A DNA stretch of 64,000 nt, from contig NZ_CP060007.1 in assembly GCF_014168535.1 (NCBI RefSeq), positions 1,612,001 to 1,676,000 of the forward strand, given 5' to 3'. The first letter of the stretch is position 1. The number at the start of each line of letters is the position of its first letter. Origin of the DNA: Lacibacter sediminis. GTDB lineage: Bacteria > Bacteroidota > Bacteroidia > Chitinophagales > Chitinophagaceae. This document shows, in pieces, positions 24,356 through 33,009 of the stretch. The notes under the pieces are model-generated. The model was not told the DNA's origin. It ran no database searches and saw only the letters and a program-made list of their open reading frames with translations. The position numbers and the translations under genes are program-made.

Positions 24356-25525
24356 ATGACACGCATTTTCACATCAATCGTTCTGCTTGTAACATTACTG
24401 GTTGCAGGCTGTTCACCCATTAAGGAGTTTTCAAGAGTTCCGGAGTATGCAGGAATAACACCTGAAAGGACTAAAACTACAATGCCCGATTCAAAAAAGA
24501 AAACGATTCTCTTGCTGGCATATAACAAGGGGACAGAAATTTTTGATTTGATGGCACCTTTTAATTTGTTCAATCTTACTGAACAGGCTAATGTTTATAT
24601 CGTTGCTCCTGAAAAAGGACCAATTGCAGTAATGCAGGGCTTTTTTACTTTGCCACATTATACATTCCGGGAAATTGATTCACTAAAGATTCAGCCCTCC
24701 GTAATTGTAATTCCCAATTTTTCTGCAATGGGTAAAACCCAGCAGGATCCGGTTGTAGTTAATTGGATCAAGAGTAAGTATACAGATACAACTATTTTTC
24801 TGTCAGTTTGCGCCGGATCATTTACAGCAGCTGCAACAGGCCTGTATGATGGAAAAGCATTGACAACACATGCATCCGACATTCAATTGAATATGAAATT
24901 ATTTTCTGCACCTGCCTGGACAACGGCAGTAACCTATACAAAAGCAGGAAATCTTTACAGTACAGCCGGAGTTTCAAATGCAACAGAGGGAGGTCTTGCA
25001 GTGATCCGTGATGTATTTGGTGAGCAAACAATGCAACGGGTTATGAAGCAGGTATATTATCCACACGCAACACTCCGTACAAAACATGAAAGCATTGCCA
25101 TTGATGGACGTAACAAAAAACATATACTTAGTAAAGTGCTGTTTAAAAAAGATGACAAAGTTGCTGTGCTTTTACAAGAAGGGGTAGATGAGTTTAAATT
25201 AGCTGCAATACTTGATGCATATCACCGGACATTTCCAGCCACACTTCATACTTATGCTGTTAATCCCGATGGTGTTATATCCAGGTTTGGCTTGAGAATA
25301 ATGCCATCTGCTCATATTCAGCAATTACATAAGTCAGATGAGCTGCATATTCTTTCGAAGGATGCTCTTTCAGAAAAAGAAAAAAAGGCTGTAGGTAAGT
25401 TGCCTGTGGTAGAATATAGCCCGCAAAGCACCCGCTACATTTATGATGAATGTCTCGATCGTATTGGAAAGAAGCTTGGCAGCAAAATGCATATAGTAAC
25501 AAAACGTTTGCTCGACTATAATTGA
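24356..25525 (+). CDS. DJ-1/PfpI (GlxA-like) family lipoprotein
   Basis: 389 aa. A lipoprotein signal ends at LVAGC (Cys19), so the enzyme should be outside the cytoplasm. Residues ~50-230 are a DJ-1/PfpI domain like the amidase-like part of GlxA regulators: FDLMAPFNLFN near the start and the nucleophile elbow LSVCAGSFTAAATGLYDG, with HAS after it. No AraC HTH follows. Instead there is a second, shortened repeat (VAVLLQEGVDEFKLAAILD, then FGLRIMPS) that lacks a Cys elbow. It could act on glyoxals or be a sensor; neither is shown. Confidence 0.82.
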   Translation: MTRIFTSIVLLVTLLVAGCSPIKEFSRVPEYAGITPERTKTTMPDSKKKTILLLAYNKGTEIFDLMAPFNLFNLTEQANVYIVAPEKGPIAVMQGFFTLPHYTFREIDSLKIQPSVIVIPNFSAMGKTQQDPVVVNWIKSKYTDTTIFLSVCAGSFTAAATGLYDGKALTTHASDIQLNMKLFSAPAWTTAVTYTKAGNLYSTAGVSNATEGGLAVIRDVFGEQTMQRVMKQVYYPHATLRTKHESIAIDGRNKKHILSKVLFKKDDKVAVLLQEGVDEFKLAAILDAYHRTFPATLHTYAVNPDGVISRFGLRIMPSAHIQQLHKSDELHILSKDALSEKEKKAVGKLPVVEYSPQSTRYIYDECLDRIGKKLGSKMHIVTKRLLDYN

Positions 25526-25617
25526 AAACTCCTGACAATGTAAGAGAGACCCAATTTGTATTGACTATTTAATGCCTGATGATTTTAATCTGTACCCTTT
25601 TTATTAATTGACTGAAC

Positions 25618-26103
25618 ATGCTTAGAGGTATTCTATTCATATCATTTCTTTTCATGGATTTATCTGTTGCTGCACAAAGAGTTTTTGACAGGCGCTATTA
25701 CAATCTGCAGGGAAAAGTAGAGCCCATTTCAATAGAGCGGCCTTTGTTGCAATTCCAGGTTCGTTTTTCGGCAGTTGCTTTAATGAACAATCGATCGCCT
25801 ATCTATTATCGATTAAGGTTGGTGTTGCCTTTGAAGAGGAAACAGAGCGTCAGGAAAGTTGTGGTAAATGGCGATAGTTTATATCAGACAACTTTTATTG
25901 CTCCTCCGAAAACAACACAGAAGCGAAGCCTTGTCAACAGATTGTGGGTTTATAAAAATTCCTTTTATTTATTAAAACAACAACTATCGATTCATTATTC
26001 TCAATCGCTGGTAAGAGGGAAGATTGAAATTCGCAGGATGCCGGTAATCCCAAGAAAAGCGTATAAGTTAACGGAGAAAAACCCCGGATATCTGAGCAAT
26101 TAA
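25618..26103 (+). CDS. Small secreted basic protein, unknown
   Basis: 161 aa with a signal peptide (ILFISFLFMDLSVAAQ). The mature part is strongly basic (KRKQSVRKVVVNG, KTTQKRSL, KIEIRRMPVIPRKAYK) and beta-rich. I recognise no domain. It lies 92 nt after the DJ-1 gene and 86 nt before the Ada-like gene, in the same direction. Confidence 0.6.
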   Translation: MLRGILFISFLFMDLSVAAQRVFDRRYYNLQGKVEPISIERPLLQFQVRFSAVALMNNRSPIYYRLRLVLPLKRKQSVRKVVVNGDSLYQTTFIAPPKTTQKRSLVNRLWVYKNSFYLLKQQLSIHYSQSLVRGKIEIRRMPVIPRKAYKLTEKNPGYLSN

Positions 26104-26126
26104 AAAAGGATGTTGGCAAATCTTCA

Positions 26127-26169
26127 GCAAGTTTCGGGTTTGATGATGCCAAACTTCTGTCGACATTTA
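26127..26169 (+). promoter_or_regulatory. Shared 15-mer upstream of the Ada-like gene
   Basis: GCAAGTTTCGGGTTT (26127-26141) is followed after 20 bp by a weak -7-like GACATTTA (26162-26169). The identical 15-mer occurs at 27043-27057 before the next gene with the same 20-bp gap to a better -7 box. This is a candidate binding site of the Ada-like regulator itself. Confidence 0.5.
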
Positions 26170-26189
26170 CAGTACGAAATTGCAGCAAT

Positions 26190-27038
26190 ATGACAGAGCA
26201 ACAACAAGTGACATATAAACGGATTGCAGAAGCAATTGAATACATCAAGTCAAATTTCAAGGAGCAACCGAATCTTGATGAAGTTGCGAAGAAGGTGCAT
26301 CTGAGTCCGTTCCATTTTCAACGTCTGTTCAGCGAGTGGGCTGGTACAAGTCCGAAGAAGTTTTTACAGTATACAACGCTGGAATATGCCAAGTCGCTTT
26401 TAAAAGAGAACCAGGCAACATTGTTTGATGCGGCATACGAAACAGGTCTTTCAGGTACAGGAAGGTTGCATGATCTGTTCATAAATATCGAAGGGATGAC
26501 GCCTGCCGAATATAAAAATGGCGGGAAAAATCTTACTATCAACTACAGTTTTGCAGAAAGCCCGTTCGGTAACATCGTAGTAGCATCAACACAGAAAGGG
26601 ATTTGTTACATGGCATTTGCGGATGATGAACATCTTGCATTTGATGCGCTGCTGAATCATTTCCCAAACGCAAGGTTCAGGCAAATGGTTGATTTTATTC
26701 AGCAAAATGCACTTCATATTTTCACACAGGATTGGACAAAACTTCATCAAATAAAATTGCATTTAAAAGGAACCGATTTTCAATTGAAAGTATGGCAAAC
26801 ACTTTTGAGAGTTCCAATGGGGAAGCTTACAACATATGGCGCAATTGCTGATAAAATTGAAAACCCGAACGCTTCAAGGGCAGTAGGTACTGCCATCGGC
26901 AGTAATCCGGTTGCATTTTTAATTCCCTGTCATCGTGTTATTCAATCTTCCGGATTAACAGGCGGGTATATGTGGGGTGCTACGAGAAAAACCGCCATCA
27001 TTGGCTGGGAAGGAGCAAAAACAAATCATCAACATTAA
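26190..27038 (+). CDS. AraC HTH + methylated-DNA-cysteine S-methyltransferase (Ada-like)
   Basis: 282 aa. Residues ~8-110 are an AraC-type double HTH (NLDEVAKKVHLSPFHFQRLF, second helix set TLFDAAYETGLSG). Residues ~115-275 are an MGMT domain with the acceptor IPCHRVIQSSG (Cys247) and the helix-turn GKLTTYGAIA. It would transfer methyl groups from O6-methylguanine to Cys247. The N-terminal zinc/phosphotriester domain of E. coli Ada is missing, so induction through a methylated Cys4 cluster is not possible. It probably regulates itself and the hydrolase at 27112, judged by the shared 15-mer. Confidence 0.92.
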   Translation: MTEQQQVTYKRIAEAIEYIKSNFKEQPNLDEVAKKVHLSPFHFQRLFSEWAGTSPKKFLQYTTLEYAKSLLKENQATLFDAAYETGLSGTGRLHDLFINIEGMTPAEYKNGGKNLTINYSFAESPFGNIVVASTQKGICYMAFADDEHLAFDALLNHFPNARFRQMVDFIQQNALHIFTQDWTKLHQIKLHLKGTDFQLKVWQTLLRVPMGKLTTYGAIADKIENPNASRAVGTAIGSNPVAFLIPCHRVIQSSGLTGGYMWGATRKTAIIGWEGAKTNHQH

Positions 27039-27042
27039 TTGC

Positions 27043-27085
27043 GCAAGTTTCGGGTTTTCTGGTTTTCGCAGATCATGAAACTTTG
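27043..27085 (+). promoter_or_regulatory. Shared 15-mer and promoter before the hydrolase
   Basis: GCAAGTTTCGGGTTT (27043-27057), 20 bp, then AAACTTTG (27078-27085), a -7 box with one mismatch. The hydrolase ATG is at 27112. The 15-mer is identical to the one upstream of the Ada-like gene. Confidence 0.55.
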
Positions 27086-27111
27086 CGTTGCATAAAAACA
27101 AAAAACAAAAA

Positions 27112-27834
27112 ATGAAAACCTTTATTTTAATACACGGCTCATGGCATAGCTCCTGGAACTGGCATAAAGTAATTCCCATTTTAGAAGGACTGGGGCATAA
27201 AGTGTATGCAATTGATTTACCGGGTATGGGTAGAGACAAAACGCCGATCAGCCAGGTGAAGCTTCACTCAACTGTACAAGGCGTTTGCGATTTAATAGAC
27301 AGTATTGAAGGAAAAGTAATTCTCGTTGGTCATAGTAAAAACGGAATCGTTATTTCGCAGGCTGCAGAATATCGTCCTGAGAAAATTGAAAAATTGATTT
27401 ATCTGGCAGCGTATTTAATTCCAAATGGAAAAACACAGGCAGAGTATTCTGCATTAGATATTAATGGTGTTTTGAAACCATATGTCACCAGGTATCCGGA
27501 GTTGAATGCACATACATTGCAAACAGAAATTTATAAAGAAGGTCTTTACCATGATTGTGATGATTCTATTACAGAGCTGGCCAAGCTGTTGTTAAGTCAT
27601 GAACCTGTAGAGTCAGGAATTACACCGTTGCAATTAACTGATGAAAATTTTGGATCTGTACGCAGATTTTATATTGAATGTACAGACGACCGGGCTGTTA
27701 CGCCATTTATTCAACAGAAAATGTACAATGAAACTGTTTGCGTAAAAGTTTATCAGATGCATACAAGCCATTCGCCATTCTTTAGTAAGCCAAAGGAGCT
27801 TTGCGATATTTTCTTAGAAATAGCATCCCTTTAG
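27112..27834 (+). CDS. Alpha/beta hydrolase (esterase, EstC/methylesterase-like)
   Basis: 240 aa from the ATG at 27112. The oxyanion segment is LIHGSWHSSWNW, the nucleophile elbow is VGHSKNGIV (Ser), and the catalytic His lies in HTSHSPFFSKP near the C-terminus, with an Asp before it (CTDDRAV). The HxSHSPF pattern is typical of the plant-methylesterase/hydroxynitrile-lyase-like branch. There is no signal peptide, so it is cytosolic. The substrate is unknown. Confidence 0.88.
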   Translation: MKTFILIHGSWHSSWNWHKVIPILEGLGHKVYAIDLPGMGRDKTPISQVKLHSTVQGVCDLIDSIEGKVILVGHSKNGIVISQAAEYRPEKIEKLIYLAAYLIPNGKTQAEYSALDINGVLKPYVTRYPELNAHTLQTEIYKEGLYHDCDDSITELAKLLLSHEPVESGITPLQLTDENFGSVRRFYIECTDDRAVTPFIQQKMYNETVCVKVYQMHTSHSPFFSKPKELCDIFLEIASL

Positions 27835-28611
27835 TGTTGGAACTAACGAAATGAAGTAGTGGTCGCCAATTTGCTAACGAAGAGTTACTGTTTAGGGTTT
27901 TAGAAGCTAAAGTAACAATGGGTTATGACAGAGGGTTAGGTTGATACTGTTTTCTGGTGTAACAGGTGGCTAAGTTAAATTTAAGAGTTATAATAAGGCT
28001 AAATCTTCCTTCAGATGGTTCACTCTAATGCTTCTTTTCTTAACAGGAATTGAGTATGGTTACAAAGACTGAAGGCCTTTGCAATATATAAGATCATTAT
28101 TGCGCAAAAAGCTAGCAGGGATACGAATCACAGGAAATGGATGCTCACCAAAACGCAGCAACTCACTAAAATGCTCACCACTTATTGGTGAGTTTTTTTG
28201 CGCCCAACCTGAAGAAAATTTTCATGTCACGTCGCTTTAAAAGTCATGTTGTGATCAAGTATCTCAATCCTTCATCTGTGCGGTTAAAATAAGTCAACGT
28301 CTGCATTCCCCGGGTTTATTTTTCTCCCCACCCACCCTCCGCCAATAGTTTGTGCTTTATATTAAGTAACGATCATCTTTATCAATGCCATATATGAAAG
28401 TTATTCAATGTATTTCGCATAGGATACTGCTTTTGGGAAGCCGGGCTTTTCAGAAAGCAGACAATCAAAATTCTTTTCTGTCAATCTCTGCAAACTTCAA
28501 AAAAAGAGATCTGCAATCTTCTCGTATCTCTGGTCATAAACACAAATCATATGTTCAAAGTGTAACGGATCTATTTATGAAGAAACTGTCAACAGCTTTT
28601 AACGATTTGCC
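27835..28611. other. 777-bp stretch with no convincing gene
   Basis: No frame here looks coding. It holds a small terminator-like hairpin (28174-28198) and two copies of ATGCTCACCA 30 bp apart (28142-ish and 28171). A 76-codon frame at 28385-28615 has no recognisable features and overlaps the LacI start, so I leave it out. The last ~230 bp must contain the LacI promoter, but I see no clear -7/-33 pair. The unusually long gap separates the stress block from the polysaccharide locus. Confidence 0.6.
28174..28199 (+). terminator. Isolated terminator-like hairpin
   Basis: Stem CTCACCA / TGGTGAG with a 5-nt loop is followed by TTTTTTT. No gene ends nearby (the hydrolase stops 340 nt upstream). 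It could end a long 3' UTR or an unseen small RNA. Confidence 0.6.
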
Positions 28612-29631
28612 ATGACGCTGAAACACCTTGCCAATGAACTGAATCTGTCTTTCTCAACGGTGTCGAAAGCATTGCGTGACAGTCATGAGATCAGTGAAGG
28701 CACAAAAAAGATCGTACTCGCCAAGGCAAAGGAATTGAATTACCAGGTGAATCCTTTTGCAAGTGGATTGAGAAAGCAAAAGAGCAGAACCATTGCGGTT
28801 ATTATTCCTGAAGTTGTAAATGATTTTTTTGGCCCTGTTATAAACGGTATTGAATCGATAGCGCAGGAAAAAGGATACCATGTATTAATATATCTCACAC
28901 ATGAAGATGTGAAAAGGGAAGTGGCCATTGCAAAAATGATTCAAAACGGCCGGGTTGATGGAGTGATGATTTCTTTATCATCAAAAACGAATGACACAGC
29001 TCATCTTGAAGAATTGAACGACAAAGAAATTCCGCTTGTTTTCTTCGACAGGATTGCTGAACATATCAATGTCCCGAAAGTTATTACAGATGACTACGCC
29101 AGCGGCGCCTTAGCCACGCAACATTTGATCGATAATGGATGTAAGCGAATTGCCTTTCTCACCATATCTCAATCTCTTTCCATCAGCAATAAGCGCATGA
29201 GTGGATACATGGAATCACTACGAAAAAATAATGTAGAAACTGATACCGGTATGGTATTGAATTGTGATGGAAATGATCATACCGATTATCAGCTCATTAA
29301 AGAGCTGTTGCAGCGGAATGACAGGCCCGATGGGATTTTTGCATCCATTGAAAGCCTTGCCATTGCAACCTATGAGGTTTGTGAAGAATTAAACCTAAAG
29401 ATTCCGCAAGATGTGAAAGTGATTTGTTTTTCGAATTTAAAAACAGCAAAACTGTTGAATCCATCCATGACAACAATTACACAGCCTGCATTTGAAATAG
29501 GAAGGGAGGCGGCCGATATATTATTTAAACTGGTAGAGAAAAAAGGACATCATTTTCTCCAGGAGAGAACGGTTATTAATTCGAAACTGGTAGAACGGAA
29601 TTCGACAAAACAAAACTATAGCAGCAAATAA
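28612..29631 (+). CDS. LacI-family transcriptional regulator
   Basis: 339 aa. The N-terminal HTH reads TLKHLANELNLSFSTVSKALRDSHEISEG, then the hinge (NYQVNPFASGLRKQKS) and a periplasmic-binding-like sensor domain (IAVIIPEVVNDFFGPVINGIE, VDGVMISLS, FDRIAEHINVPKVITDDY). It should repress or activate the adjacent SusC/SusD locus in response to a sugar. It is the only regulator of region 3 and lies directly upstream in the same direction. Confidence 0.93.
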   Translation: MTLKHLANELNLSFSTVSKALRDSHEISEGTKKIVLAKAKELNYQVNPFASGLRKQKSRTIAVIIPEVVNDFFGPVINGIESIAQEKGYHVLIYLTHEDVKREVAIAKMIQNGRVDGVMISLSSKTNDTAHLEELNDKEIPLVFFDRIAEHINVPKVITDDYASGALATQHLIDNGCKRIAFLTISQSLSISNKRMSGYMESLRKNNVETDTGMVLNCDGNDHTDYQLIKELLQRNDRPDGIFASIESLAIATYEVCEELNLKIPQDVKVICFSNLKTAKLLNPSMTTITQPAFEIGREAADILFKLVEKKGHHFLQERTVINSKLVERNSTKQNYSSK

Positions 29632-29680
29632 AAGTTGCAGCACACCTGTATTTCTAAGGGAGATTTTTTCTCCAATTCTT

Positions 29681-29700
29681 TAAATCAATCCATTGATTTA
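29681..29700. promoter_or_regulatory. 20-bp palindrome between LacI gene and SusC
   Basis: TAAATCAAT-CC-ATTGATTTA is a perfect palindrome apart from the two central bases. It starts 50 nt after the LacI stop and 180 nt before the SusC start. It could be an operator or a transcript-end hairpin, although it has no T tail. A more LacI-like core (AAAACGTT) is at 29774-29781. Confidence 0.4.
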
Positions 29701-29879
29701 ACAGAACAAAACTTCTATTGTTTCAACTTATTTTTTTAGAATTTTCACCAATGAATTTACACTGCTGTATGCGAAAACGTTGTAGTTAATAAATGTCTTC
29801 ATCTCCGTTGTTGTTCCTTTTCTTTTTCTCAATTTAACATCCTCAAACGACCAGTCTTAACGAAACTAAAACGATTGTT

Positions 29880-32800
29880 ATGCTTAAAAAGAAAATTACG
29901 TTTTCTCTTTTTTTGTGTTTTTGCAGCATTCTCGCATTTGCACAAACGAAAACAGTAACAGGAAAAATCACATCAGCAGATAACACTCCGTTATCGGGTG
30001 CAACCGTAATGCTGAAAAATTCAACAACAAGTACTACCACAGGCAACAAAGGAACATTTTCAATTAGTGTCCCTGCAAATTCTTCCGGTATACTTGTGAT
30101 TACTTATGTTGGGTTCGAATCAAGAGAATTCGAAATCGGAGAGTTAACCACTCTCGACGTTAAATTAACAGAAACGTCAACAGGATTGAATGAAGTAGTT
30201 GTTGTAGGCTATGGTACACAAAAGAAAAGTGATATCATCAGCTCTGTTGCTTCTATTAAACCGGAGAAAGCAACACGTAACGCCACATTGGATGTGGGCG
30301 AAATGTTGCGTGGTAAAGCAGCGGGTGTAATGATCACCACCAGCGATGCGGGGCCGAATGGTTCATCCAATATTCTTATCCGTGGCAGAAGTTCAATTTC
30401 CGGTGGCACAGCACCTATTGTTATTGCAGATGGTGTTCGCATCGGTTCTATTAATGATCTTAATCCAAACGACATTGCCGGCATTGAAATTTTAAAAGAT
30501 GCGGCTGCGCAAGCCATTTATGGTGCAAGGGCTTCCAACGGTGTAATTCTGATTACAACCAAAAGAGGCAAAACCGGTAAGCTCAGCGTTAACTACAATG
30601 GCTATTACGGAACACAAACTGCAAAAAGAAATTTCGATGTGTACAATGGTCAGGAGTTTGCTCAGTTGAAACGTGAAGCAGACAGAGCTGTTAATAGAAA
30701 TATCATGCGCTCTGATGCGCTTATTTTCAGTGCAGATGAATTGGCAGCAATTTCAGAGAACCGCTCAATCGATTGGTCGGGTGAAATTTTAAAACCTGCC
30801 TCTATTCAAAATCATGATCTTAGTTTTTCGGCCGGTAATGAAAAAACAAAAATTTATGTTGGTGGCAACTACCAACACATGACGGGGATTGTACCAACAA
30901 CAAATACAAATAAAGGAACTGTAAGAGTAAACATTGATCAGGTGTTAACAAGCTGGTTGAAAGCAGGTGTAAATACTTCATTTCAGAATTCAGTTTCAAG
31001 TGACCCTGGTGTTTCAGGAATTGTTCGGCAAATTGTTACTGCTTCTCCGCTTGGCAATATTTATAATGCTGATGGATCGTACAATGTACGCCCCGGCGGT
31101 AACCAGGAAAGTTTCAATCCATTATTGAATTTAAAAGAAACACAAAACAGAGTAACAAATCGCAATGACATCATTAATATCTTTTTTGATGTTAGTCCGA
31201 TCAAAGGCTTTAACTACCGGCTCAATACAAGCAGACGTTCATGGAATTTCAAAGAGTTGAATTATAATACTAAGCTGTCTGAAAGTGGTGTTGCAAATGG
31301 TTTTGCCAATGGAAGTATCTTTTTCCAGGAAAATGTAGAGTGGCTGGTTGAAAACATTCTTAGTTATAATACAAGAATCAGAAGTCACAACTTTAATTTC
31401 ACTTTGGTTGGAACAGCTTCGGAACAGGATTATTACAGTTTCAGAAATTCTGCTTCAAAAATACCAAACGATATTCTGGGTATTTACGGACTTGAAGCTG
31501 CTATGATCAATGTGCCTGATATTGCCGGTAACAAGCGCAGGTTGTTGACGGGAGTAAGCAGAATCATCTATGACTATGCATCAAAATATTCTGCACAAAT
31601 AACATACACAGGTAACGGATCTTCTGTTTTTGGTACAGAAAATAAGTGGGGATTTTTTCCAGCTGTAGCTGTAGGCTGGAATATTCACAGAGAGAAATTC
31701 ATGTCTAATTTCAAACATCTTTCTAATCTTAAGCTAAGAGCCAGTTATGGCAGCGCAGGTAACGAAGCTAATGGACCATACGGAAGTTTGAGTCTTGCAA
31801 ATCAAGTGGATTATTTATTTGGTGTGGACAGAATTTCCGGCTACACACCAGGCAGTACATTATCGAATCCTATGTTGAAATGGGAAACATCTACCACACT
31901 TAATTTTGCACTTGATTTTGGCCTCTTCGGCAATCGTCTTTCCGGTACAGTGGAATACTATAATAAAAGAACAACTGACTTGTTAGTGAACCGTCAGTTA
32001 AATGCTTCTATCGGTTATACTTCACAACCATACAATATTGGTGAAATCGAAAATAAAGGGCTTGAGCTTCAAATTGACGCCATAGCTGTTGATAAGAAAG
32101 ATTTAAAAGTACAGGCGGGTCTCATCTTTTCAAAGAATAAAAATTCAATCATCCGTTTATATGGCGATTTGAATGGTGATGGAAGAGAAGATGATGATGT
32201 TGGTAACAATTGGTTCATCGGTCAGCCAATTTCAATTTTCCGTCAACCAAAATATCTTGGTGTATGGCAGGCGCTGGAAGTATATCCCGGTTCAACATTT
32301 AATTCTGCAACCGGCAAATGGGAAATAAATGGTGTGCAGGCTCCGGTAGCATTAGATAAAAACGGTTTGCCGATTGTAGATCCTTTTACAGGAAGAACAC
32401 CGGTGCCGGGCTCTGTTAAAATTGAAGATAAAAACGGCGACGGAAAAATAAATGCAGATGATAACTATATCACTTCGCAAAATCCTGATTGGATGGGCTC
32501 GTTTAATTTAAGTGCCATCTACAAAGGCTTTGATATCTCTGTTGATATTTATACTGTACAGGGCATCATTCGTAACAACCAATTCCTGTATGACTATACA
32601 GCAGGCGGCGATTTAAGAGGTAACAGGAATGGTATCAAGGTTGACTACTGGACACCTGAAAATCCTTCTAATACTTATCCGCAACCAAACGCAGGTACTT
32701 CGCCTCCGGGAATGACCAATCTTGGATTACAGGATGCTTCTTATTGGAGACTGCAGAATGTAACGCTTGGATATACATTTTCTCCAAAGGTAGTTTCAAG

Positions 32801-32945
32801 GTTGAAATTAAATTCTCTGCGCTTTTATGCAACAGGTCAAAATCTTTTAACCATTACAGATTACCAGGCGTATAGTCCTGAACAGGATCTCTATGCTTAT
32901 CCAATGACGAGAAATTTCATATTCGGTTTAAAGCTTGGTTTATAA
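29880..32945 (+). CDS. SusC/RagA-family TonB-dependent outer-membrane transporter
   Basis: 1021 aa. Signal peptide (FLCFCSILAFAQ), a CarboxypepD-regulatory-like domain (~22-105: VTGKITSADNTPLSGATVML), the TonB-box region VVVGYGTQKKSD, a plug domain ending ASNGVILITTKRG, then a long beta barrel with a C-terminal aromatic/hydrophobic end (FIFGLKLGL). It has no STN domain, so it does not signal to a FecR. It imports an oligosaccharide bound by the SusD partner at 33010. Confidence 0.96.
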   Translation: MLKKKITFSLFLCFCSILAFAQTKTVTGKITSADNTPLSGATVMLKNSTTSTTTGNKGTFSISVPANSSGILVITYVGFESREFEIGELTTLDVKLTETSTGLNEVVVVGYGTQKKSDIISSVASIKPEKATRNATLDVGEMLRGKAAGVMITTSDAGPNGSSNILIRGRSSISGGTAPIVIADGVRIGSINDLNPNDIAGIEILKDAAAQAIYGARASNGVILITTKRGKTGKLSVNYNGYYGTQTAKRNFDVYNGQEFAQLKREADRAVNRNIMRSDALIFSADELAAISENRSIDWSGEILKPASIQNHDLSFSAGNEKTKIYVGGNYQHMTGIVPTTNTNKGTVRVNIDQVLTSWLKAGVNTSFQNSVSSDPGVSGIVRQIVTASPLGNIYNADGSYNVRPGGNQESFNPLLNLKETQNRVTNRNDIINIFFDVSPIKGFNYRLNTSRRSWNFKELNYNTKLSESGVANGFANGSIFFQENVEWLVENILSYNTRIRSHNFNFTLVGTASEQDYYSFRNSASKIPNDILGIYGLEAAMINVPDIAGNKRRLLTGVSRIIYDYASKYSAQITYTGNGSSVFGTENKWGFFPAVAVGWNIHREKFMSNFKHLSNLKLRASYGSAGNEANGPYGSLSLANQVDYLFGVDRISGYTPGSTLSNPMLKWETSTTLNFALDFGLFGNRLSGTVEYYNKRTTDLLVNRQLNASIGYTSQPYNIGEIENKGLELQIDAIAVDKKDLKVQAGLIFSKNKNSIIRLYGDLNGDGREDDDVGNNWFIGQPISIFRQPKYLGVWQALEVYPGSTFNSATGKWEINGVQAPVALDKNGLPIVDPFTGRTPVPGSVKIEDKNGDGKINADDNYITSQNPDWMGSFNLSAIYKGFDISVDIYTVQGIIRNNQFLYDYTAGGDLRGNRNGIKVDYWTPENPSNTYPQPNAGTSPPGMTNLGLQDASYWRLQNVTLGYTFSPKVVSRLKLNSLRFYATGQNLLTITDYQAYSPEQDLYAYPMTRNFIFGLKLGL

Positions 32946-33009
32946 GCATGATGATCCCTGGAATTATCACATGATAATAGCAATTAATTTCTATCCAAAA
33001 AAAGAACAA

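Noticed and set aside
28385..28615. 76-codon frame before the LacI gene
   Set aside because: No domain or signal peptide, and it overlaps the LacI start by 4 nt. More likely a chance frame in the regulator's upstream region.
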